DNA of 11,990 bases from CAZESH01 sp964514665 (GTDB lineage Bacteria; Bacillota; Bacilli; Paenibacillales; KCTC-25726), in the NCBI GenBank assembly GCA_964514665.1, contig CAZESH010000114.1, positions 1 to 11,990 on the forward strand. Reading direction: 5' to 3'. Of this stretch, positions 8,127-11,990 are shown one piece after another. The notes beneath the pieces are model-generated. The model was not told where the DNA came from. It was given only the letters and a program-made list of their open reading frames with translations, and made no database searches. The translations under genes were made by a program, and so were the position numbers. Positions within the stretch are counted from its first letter, which is position 1. Each line of letters opens with the position of its first letter.

Positions 8127-8143
8127 GCAAGGGATAAATAAAG

Positions 8144-8192
8144 AAGCGGTAAACTATAGGCTCGAGCCGTCCTTGGTTTACCGCTTTTTATT
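8144..8192. terminator. Intrinsic terminator after the VOC gene, probably bidirectional
   Basis: The perfect 11-bp arms AAGCGGTAAAC (8144-8154) and GTTTACCGCTT (8176-8186) are followed by TTTATT on the + strand. The 21-nt loop contains the self-complementary GGCTCGAGCC (8159-8168). On the minus strand the stem is followed by CTTTATTTAT, so it could also stop transcripts arriving from the convergent HD-domain gene. Confidence 0.88.
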
Positions 8193-8260
8193 GCTCCGCG
8201 CCCTCGCACCTTCTGCGCTCGAACGTCCTGGCTTCCGAACTCGTCCCAATCGCCGAAATT

Positions 8261-8410
8261 TGTAGCTTATCCGGACAATGGTTCCGTTATTTTCGTACAA
8301 AAGCGCTAAATGCGGATAATGTGGACACAGGAGCCGTTATTCGTCCTGATATGGGCTCAAATGTACAGTTGCGAGGCCATTAGCGGATCCTCTGTCCGCA
8401 AGAAATCAAA
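8261..8410. repeat. Three diverged copies of a 19-bp element (two direct, one inverted)
   Basis: This is part of about 370 bp without a gene (8192-8561). Copy 1 (8273-8291, +) is GGACAATGGTTCCGTTATT and copy 2 (8323-8341, +) is GGACACAGGAGCCGTTATT. Copy 3 (8379-8397, -) is GGACAGAGGATCCGCTAAT. Pairwise identity is 14-15 of 19. Copies 1 and 2 are exactly 50 bp apart, and similarity extends on both sides, giving a diverged 50-bp tandem unit. Copies 2 and 3 face each other and could fold into an imperfect hairpin. No coding potential is convincing here. The pattern fits an old, interspersed intergenic repeat family; that membership is inference. Confidence 0.6.
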
Positions 8411-8420
8411 TCGGAGGGAT

Positions 8421-8562
8421 TTTCGCGAATAGCAGCACCTTGTCCTGGTTTCGCAGCCGGCATCAGTTTGCCCCAGCTTCACGGTCAACTCCGGCTTGTC
8501 TGTCCGAATTTCGCAGCCAACACCCGCTTGCATCGGTCTCTCTGAGAGAAAGCTGCGAAATT
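8421..8562. repeat. Second repeat family with TTTCGCAGCC core and 11-bp inverted repeat
   Basis: TTTCGCAGCC occurs at 8449-8458 and again exactly 60 bp later at 8509-8518. In both, C-A follows within five bases and TTG at base 20-22. A weaker relative (TTTCGCGAATAGCAG) begins at 8421. An inverted copy is at 8552-8562, so AATTTCGCAGC (8507-8517) and GCTGCGAAATT (8552-8562) form a perfect 11-bp inverted repeat. Its 34-nt spacer contains a small hairpin, TCTCT-CTG-AGAGA. The right arm touches the stop codon of the minus-strand HD-domain gene. No T-run follows on either strand, so it is not a standard terminator. Confidence 0.55.
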
Positions 8563-9155
8563 TACAGAGGCTCCTCAGACAGCTCATCAAGCGTTTTATT
8601 AAAGCTAGGCGCCATATGCTGCAGGAAATAATCGACTTCCGGCATGTTCAGCTTGCCCATCTGCTGTTCGATCTGTTTTTTGGCCACGCTGAATTCGTGG
8701 TTGCCTGCGGACAATTCGGTCACACACTTTAAATAGGCGTCCAGCAAATCGGCCGCTTTGATGTAACGCCGCAGCTCGGTTTGCTCCTGCTTGCCTTCGA
8801 TCAACGGACGGTAAGAGGCTTTCAACTCATCCGGAACCATGTTAAGCAGCCGCCCGGCGGCAATATTTTCAATCTCCCGAAAGCTGGAAAGAATATCCTT
8901 GTTGTGATGCTTGACCGGTGTCGGGATATCTCCGGTAAACACCTCGGTCGTATCGTGAAACAATGCCATCGTCACGGCTTTTTCCGTATTCAGGGTGCGT
9001 CCGAAGCGAACATTACCGACCGTGCAAAGCAGATGAGTCAGCAGCGCAACGTGAAAGGAATGCTCGGCGACGTTCTCCTTGACGACATTGCGCATCAAGC
9101 TCCAGCGTTCGATGTAACGAAGCCGGTACATATAAGCAAAAAAATGGCTCTCCAT
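8562..9155 (-). CDS. yfbR: YfbR-type HD-domain 5'-deoxyribonucleotidase
   Basis: Cytoplasmic metal-dependent phosphohydrolase. The E. coli homologue YfbR removes phosphate from deoxyribonucleoside 5'-monophosphates and so tunes dNTP pools. The 197 residues match YfbR in length and closely in sequence as I recall it: SHFFAYMYRL at the N-terminus, ERWSLMRNV (R17, W18), ENVAEHS with metal ligand H32, FHDTTEVFTGDIPTPVK with H67, D68 and E71, and AADLLDAYLKC with D136. AGNHEF and the PSF-LDE tail are also present. All catalytic residues are in place. The start is ATG read from 9155 on the minus strand, with GGGAGG about 5-6 nt ahead. The gene is divergent from fumarase and convergent with the VOC gene, so it is probably monocistronic. 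Nothing ties it functionally to its neighbours. Confidence 0.93.
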   Translation of the reverse strand: MESHFFAYMYRLRYIERWSLMRNVVKENVAEHSFHVALLTHLLCTVGNVRFGRTLNTEKAVTMALFHDTTEVFTGDIPTPVKHHNKDILSSFREIENIAAGRLLNMVPDELKASYRPLIEGKQEQTELRRYIKAADLLDAYLKCVTELSAGNHEFSVAKKQIEQQMGKLNMPEVDYFLQHMAPSFNKTLDELSEEPL

Positions 9156-9200
9156 TGCATCCTCCCTTAAATCGGCACGATTTTCAGTGAATCCGATTCC

Positions 9201-9229
9201 TTGTCAATCTGCCTTTATGCTATTATATA
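9201..9229 (+). promoter_or_regulatory. SigmaA-type promoter for the fumarase gene
   Basis: TTGTCA (9201-9206) and TATATA (9224-9229) are separated by 17 bp, matching 5 of 6 consensus bases in each hexamer. Transcription would start near 9236, leaving a leader of about 54 nt before the ATG at 9290. AGGAGAGG (9271-9278) serves as ribosome binding site, at a rather long 11-nt spacing. Confidence 0.65.
9202..9207 (-). promoter_or_regulatory. Possible -35 element for the HD-domain gene
   Basis: Read on the minus strand this is a perfect TTGACA, about 47 nt before the yfbR start codon. The -10 position 17 nt downstream reads AAAATC, a poor match. It overlaps the -35 of the divergent fumarase promoter, so the two promoters might compete for polymerase. 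Tentative. Confidence 0.3.
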
Positions 9230-9248
9230 AGTAGCGAGTTCGCAACTT
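9229..9248. promoter_or_regulatory. Imperfect 20-bp palindrome over the fumarase transcription start
   Basis: AAGTAGCGAGTTCGCAACTT consists of 9-bp arms (9229-9237 and 9240-9248) with a single A/A mismatch around a 2-nt centre. It begins at the end of the -10 hexamer and covers the predicted start site, the classic place for a repressor operator. In RNA it could also make a short 5' hairpin. It does not match the Rex or LexA consensus, so the binding protein is unknown. Confidence 0.45.
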
Positions 9249-9289
9249 ATTTTATACCTATACTTGATTGAGGAGAGGGATTACCGGTT

Positions 9290-10822
9290 ATGAAGCAATT
9301 CAGGGACAGCGTTTATAAGCTTATCGTGGAAACATCGACGAATCTTCCCGCAGATGTCCGCAGAGCGGTCAACAAGGCGGCGGAGCTGGAAAATCAGGGA
9401 ACGCGTGCCGCCCTTTCATTATCCACCATTTCAGACAATATTACGATGGCGGAGTGCAACGTATCTCCGATCTGCCAGGATACGGGCATGCCCACCTTTT
9501 TTATTCACACCCCGGTCGGAGCCAATCAGATCGAGATGAAAAAGCAGATCAAGGAGGCTGTCATTCAGGCCACCAAGGAGGGAAAATTGCGGCCCAACTC
9601 CGTGGACTCCCTGACCGGCGAGAACAGCGGGGATAATATCGGCGAAGGCGTGCCTATCATTCATTTTGAACAGTGGGAACGCGATGAAATCGAAATCCGC
9701 CTTATTCTCAAGGGGGGCGGCTGTGAGAACAAGAACATCCAGTACAGTCTTCCCATGGAAATCGAAGGCTTGGGCAGAGCAGGCAGAGATTTGGACGGCA
9801 TCCGCAAATGTATTCTGCACGCTGTTTATCAAGCTCAGGGACAGGGCTGCAGTGCCGGAGTGGTCGGAGTGGGCATCGGCGGTGACCGCACCGCCGGCTA
9901 TGAGTTGGCCAAAAAGCAATTGTTCCGCGAGTTGGAGGATGTGAATCCGCATCCCGATTTGCGCACCATGGAAGATTACATTATGGAAAAAGCCAATCAG
10001 CTGGGAATCGGGACGATGGGCTTCGGCGGCCAAGTCACGCTGCTTGGCTGCAAAATCGGCGTAATGCACCGCATTCCCGCAAGCTTTTTCGTATCCGTGG
10101 CTTATAACTGCTGGGCATTCCGCAGACAGGGCGTGCATCTGGACGCCTCCACCGGAGAAATTACCAAATGGTTGTATCAAGACGGCAAGCAGGAGAAAAT
10201 GAACAAGACGGACACCAAGGCTGATGATTCAACGGAACAACGTCGCGAATTCGTGCTTCAGGCGCCGATCAGCGAGCAGCAAATCCGCGAGCTGAAGGTT
10301 GGAGACGTGGTGATCATCAACGGCGCGATGCATACCGGCAGGGATGCGATCCATAAGCATCTGATGGCCCACGATGCACCGGTCGATTTGAACGGATCGG
10401 TCATCTACCACTGCGGACCGGTCATGATGAAGGATGAGCAAGGCTGGCATGTCAAGGCAGCCGGGCCGACTACAAGCATTCGCGAGGAGCCGTATCAGGG
10501 CGATATCATCAAAAAATTCGGTATCCGCGCCGTGATCGGAAAAGGCGGAATGGGTCCGAAAACACTCGCGGCACTCAAGGAGCATGGAGCCGTTTACCTT
10601 AATGCAATCGGCGGCGCGGCACAATATTATGCGGAAACGATCAAGGCCGTTGAAGGTGTGGATTTAATGGAATTCGGCATTCCTGAGGCGATGTGGCATC
10701 TTCGCGTAGAAGGCTTTGCCGCAATTGTAACGATGGACGCTCACGGCAACAGCCTGCATGCCGATGTCGAGAAAGATTCGCTGCAGAAGCTTGTGGCAAT
10801 GAAGGACCCGGTTTTTAAATAA
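9290..10822 (+). CDS. fumA: Class I fumarate hydratase, fused alpha and beta domains
   Basis: Oxygen-sensitive 4Fe-4S fumarase that interconverts fumarate and L-malate in the TCA cycle. The 510-residue protein fuses the two subunits found separate in many anaerobes and archaea. The alpha-type domain spans about 1-297 and the beta-type domain about 322-505. A charged, low-complexity linker (about 298-320) joins them. Candidate cluster cysteines sit at the family positions: C62 (PICQDTGMP), C187 (GQGCSAGVVGVGIGG) and C274 (VAYNCWAFRR). The beta domain shows HTGRDA at 348-353, PTTSIRE at 393-399 and IGKGGMGP at 416-423. KGGGCEN (141-147) has Cys where, from memory, Ser is common. The start ATG has AGGAGAGG upstream. 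The gene looks monocistronic, with its own promoter, possible operator and strong terminator. A related tartrate or mesaconate dehydratase cannot be fully excluded. The symbol follows the E. coli class I enzyme. Confidence 0.92.
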   Translation: MKQFRDSVYKLIVETSTNLPADVRRAVNKAAELENQGTRAALSLSTISDNITMAECNVSPICQDTGMPTFFIHTPVGANQIEMKKQIKEAVIQATKEGKLRPNSVDSLTGENSGDNIGEGVPIIHFEQWERDEIEIRLILKGGGCENKNIQYSLPMEIEGLGRAGRDLDGIRKCILHAVYQAQGQGCSAGVVGVGIGGDRTAGYELAKKQLFRELEDVNPHPDLRTMEDYIMEKANQLGIGTMGFGGQVTLLGCKIGVMHRIPASFFVSVAYNCWAFRRQGVHLDASTGEITKWLYQDGKQEKMNKTDTKADDSTEQRREFVLQAPISEQQIRELKVGDVVIINGAMHTGRDAIHKHLMAHDAPVDLNGSVIYHCGPVMMKDEQGWHVKAAGPTTSIREEPYQGDIIKKFGIRAVIGKGGMGPKTLAALKEHGAVYLNAIGGAAQYYAETIKAVEGVDLMEFGIPEAMWHLRVEGFAAIVTMDAHGNSLHADVEKDSLQKLVAMKDPVFK

Positions 10823-10839
10823 TGCCTTGCACATACAAT

Positions 10840-10884
10840 TATAAATCCGACCCGGAAATTTTGAATTTCCGGGTCGGATTTATA
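10840..10884. terminator. Perfect 21-bp hairpin after fumarase
   Basis: The arms at 10840-10860 and 10864-10884 are perfectly complementary around a 3-nt TTG loop, starting 17 nt after the fumarase stop codon. The core CCGACCCGG/CCGGGTCGG is GC-rich, flanked by AT-rich ends. There is no separate T-run: the T residues of GGATTTATA are part of the stem. It is most likely a terminator working in both directions. Confidence 0.8.
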
Positions 10885-10905
10885 TGAAAGGCGCCATTGG
10901 TTCCA

Positions 10906-10944
10906 GATTTCATTTCTCCTAGGCCCGTTCATAGCTATGAAATC
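10906..10944. promoter_or_regulatory. Nested inverted repeats upstream of the sensor kinase
   Basis: Perfect 8-bp arms GATTTCAT (10906-10913) and ATGAAATC (10937-10944) enclose 23 nt. A separate perfect 14-bp palindrome, TTCATAGCTATGAA (10928-10941), overlaps the right arm. The two pairings are mutually exclusive. The palindrome is a candidate dimer-binding site about 57 bp before the kinase promoter -35. Confidence 0.35.
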
Positions 10945-10950
10945 CCCGGC

Positions 10951-10989
10951 TTATAACAGTTTTACGGGTGATTTTACAATGAGTTAAAA
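10951..10989 (+). promoter_or_regulatory. Row of TT-rich hexamers resembling a PhoP box
   Basis: TTATAA (10951), TTTACG (10961), TTTACA (10973) and TTAAAA (10984) follow one another at steps of 10, 12 and 11 bp. The Bacillus PhoP site is known as TT(A/T/C)ACA direct repeats about 11 bp apart. One unit matches exactly, one has a single mismatch and the outer two are weaker. The row ends 8 bp before the putative -35 of a PhoR-like kinase gene, a position that would suit activation or autoregulation. Confidence 0.4.
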
Positions 10990-10997
10990 CGTGAAGA

Positions 10998-11026
10998 TAG
11001 AAATTTGCAATTGAAAAAGGTATGAT
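10998..11026 (+). promoter_or_regulatory. Candidate sigmaA promoter for the sensor kinase gene
   Basis: TAGAAA (10998-11003) and TATGAT (11021-11026) are separated by 17 bp, matching 4 and 5 of 6 consensus bases. Transcription would start near 11033, about 37 nt before the TTG start codon at 11070. The weak -35 fits a promoter that needs an activator. Confidence 0.45.
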
Positions 11027-11069
11027 ATTTCTATTAAACGGCGAAACGGATGGGAAGGCGGGAGTAGAC

Positions 11070-11990
11070 TTGCGAAAATTTCGCTACAGGCTTTTTTTGA
11101 TCTTTATTGCGGTGGTCGGCATTTCGGTGCTGATATCGGGAATTTATACGGCCAATTTGATCAAGGAAGGCAACACTGAAGCCTTGAAAAACAGCATGAA
11201 AAGAGAAATCGCTTTGATCCTTGCATCTTTTCCGTGGAAAAGCGACGGCAGTCTGCAAGATAGAGCGGATTATTTCTCGCTGCATGCCGATTATCTGAAG
11301 CAAACCGCCGATGCCAGAGTGACCTTTTTCGATGTGAACGGGATTGTGCTGGCCGATTCCGATCACGACGCCAAGTCGATGGACAATCAAATGCAGCGTC
11401 CGGAAATCCAACAGGCGCTTCAAAGCGGGGAAGGTTTCTCGATCCGTTATAGCGATACGTTAAAACGCAATATGCTGTATGTAGCCGAACCGGTTAAGTC
11501 CGGTCAGCAATTGATCGGCTTTATTCGTCTGTCGATGGGGCTTGACGATGCTGAAGCGGCCGTACAGAAGCTTTGGTCGACACTAATCATCGGACTTCTT
11601 CTGCTCTTTCTGATTGCAGGCCTTGTCAGCTATAGGATTGCCCAGGAATTAACCCGTCCATTGGAGAAAATGACCGAGGTCGCCAAGCAGATTACCAACA
11701 GAAATTACCGCACCCGGACAGGGGTTCGCAGCAGGGATGAAATCGGCGTGCTCGGCGGTGCAATCAATAAAATGGCGGATAGCCTGCAGAACCAGATGGA
11801 CCGCATTCAGGCGGAGGAATCGCGCTTGAAGGGCGTTTTGGATACGATGCTGAGCGGAGTGGTCATGATCGACGGCAGCGGACGAATCGTGCTGCTTAAC
11901 CGGCCGGCTGAGGATTTTCTCGGATTCACCTCAAAGGAACTGCACGGAAAGCATAATATGGATGCCAACAAGCATCATGAGCAGACTAAA
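11070..11990 (+). CDS. PhoR/PnpS-like membrane sensor histidine kinase (3' partial)
   Basis: N-terminal 307 residues of a sensor kinase cut by the right edge; the frame stays open to the last base. Membrane helix 1 spans about 7-27. An extracytoplasmic sensor domain spans 28-168 and includes ARVTFFDVNGIVLADSD and MLYVAEPV, typical of PhoR/ResE/WalK-type kinases. Helix 2 spans about 169-189. A HAMP domain spans 190-243 (ELTRPLEKM, then SRDEIGVLGGAINKMADSL), and a PAS domain begins near 252 (GVLDTMLSGVVMIDGSGRIVLLN). The His and ATPase domains lie outside. The start is TTG 11070, with GGGAG 5 nt ahead (11060-11064). An in-frame ATG at 11022 has only a 1-nt gap after its AAAGG and overlaps the putative -10. 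PhoR/PnpS is suggested by the architecture and the PhoP-box-like repeats, but ResE- or WalK-like function remains possible. No response-regulator gene lies directly upstream, which is unusual for this class. Confidence 0.88.
   Translation, partial: MRKFRYRLFLIFIAVVGISVLISGIYTANLIKEGNTEALKNSMKREIALILASFPWKSDGSLQDRADYFSLHADYLKQTADARVTFFDVNGIVLADSDHDAKSMDNQMQRPEIQQALQSGEGFSIRYSDTLKRNMLYVAEPVKSGQQLIGFIRLSMGLDDAEAAVQKLWSTLIIGLLLLFLIAGLVSYRIAQELTRPLEKMTEVAKQITNRNYRTRTGVRSRDEIGVLGGAINKMADSLQNQMDRIQAEESRLKGVLDTMLSGVVMIDGSGRIVLLNRPAEDFLGFTSKELHGKHNMDANKHHEQTK

Noticed and set aside
8261..8562. CRISPR array
   Set aside because: Repeats are few, strongly diverged, differ in orientation and belong to two unrelated families, with no cas genes.
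8357..8590. Minus-strand open frame of 77 codons in the gene-free stretch
   Set aside because: It is built from the short repeats (GCEIRT/GCETRT recur), has no good ribosome binding site and runs into the yfbR gene; judged spurious.
9229..9248. Rex or LexA operator at the fumarase promoter
   Set aside because: The palindrome does not match the Rex consensus (TTGTGAAnnnnTTCACAA) or the Bacillus LexA consensus (CGAACnnnnGTTCG).
9431..10180. Long minus-strand open frame (249 codons) inside fumarase
   Set aside because: It lies wholly within the well-supported fumarase gene in an antisense frame and shows no recognisable domain.
11022..11024. ATG as alternative start of the right-edge sensor kinase
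   Set aside because: Only 1 nt separates it from the preceding AAAGG, it overlaps the likely -10 TATGAT, and the added residues do not resemble the family; TTG 11070 fits better.

Overview
The window looks like chromosomal DNA of a Gram-positive, low-to-mid GC Bacillales bacterium, most likely Paenibacillus or a close relative. The evidence is strong AGGAGG-type ribosome binding sites, frequent TTG/GTG starts, a CUT1 sugar ABC transporter encoded next to a YesM/YesN-type two-component pair, and a single-chain class I fumarase. There are no rRNA or tRNA genes, no CRISPR array and no transposase. I found no convincing new defence or mobile system. The new-looking material is regulatory and repeat structure.

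Region 1 (3-7625, all +) reads as one carbohydrate-uptake locus: a solute-binding lipoprotein (cut by the left window edge), two CUT1 permeases, a sugar-phosphate isomerase/epimerase-like TIM barrel, an AraC-type response regulator and its YesM-type sensor kinase. Gaps are short. The permeases overlap by 4 nt and the two-component genes by 8 nt. A stem-loop separates the binding-protein gene from the permeases. Presumably the kinase senses an extracellular sugar or cell-wall signal, the regulator drives transporter expression, and the isomerase-like enzyme processes the imported compound. No transporter ATPase or glycoside hydrolase lies in the window, so a shared ATPase of the MsmX type encoded elsewhere is expected.

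Region 2 (7626-9155) holds a small VOC-fold protein (+) with a strong, probably bidirectional terminator. It is followed by about 370 bp of non-coding DNA made of two families of diverged short repeats, and then a convergent yfbR-type HD-domain 5'-nucleotidase gene (-).

Region 3 (9156-10884) is a divergent promoter region followed by the fused class I (4Fe-4S) fumarate hydratase. The fumarase promoter carries an imperfect 20-bp palindrome across its predicted transcription start, and the gene ends in a perfect 21-bp hairpin.

Region 4 (10885-11990) is a regulatory intergenic stretch with a 14-bp palindrome and a row of TT-rich hexamers spaced like a PhoP box. It leads into the 5' part of a PhoR/PnpS-like sensor kinase (two membrane segments, HAMP, start of PAS) that runs off the right edge. 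No response-regulator gene precedes this kinase in the window.
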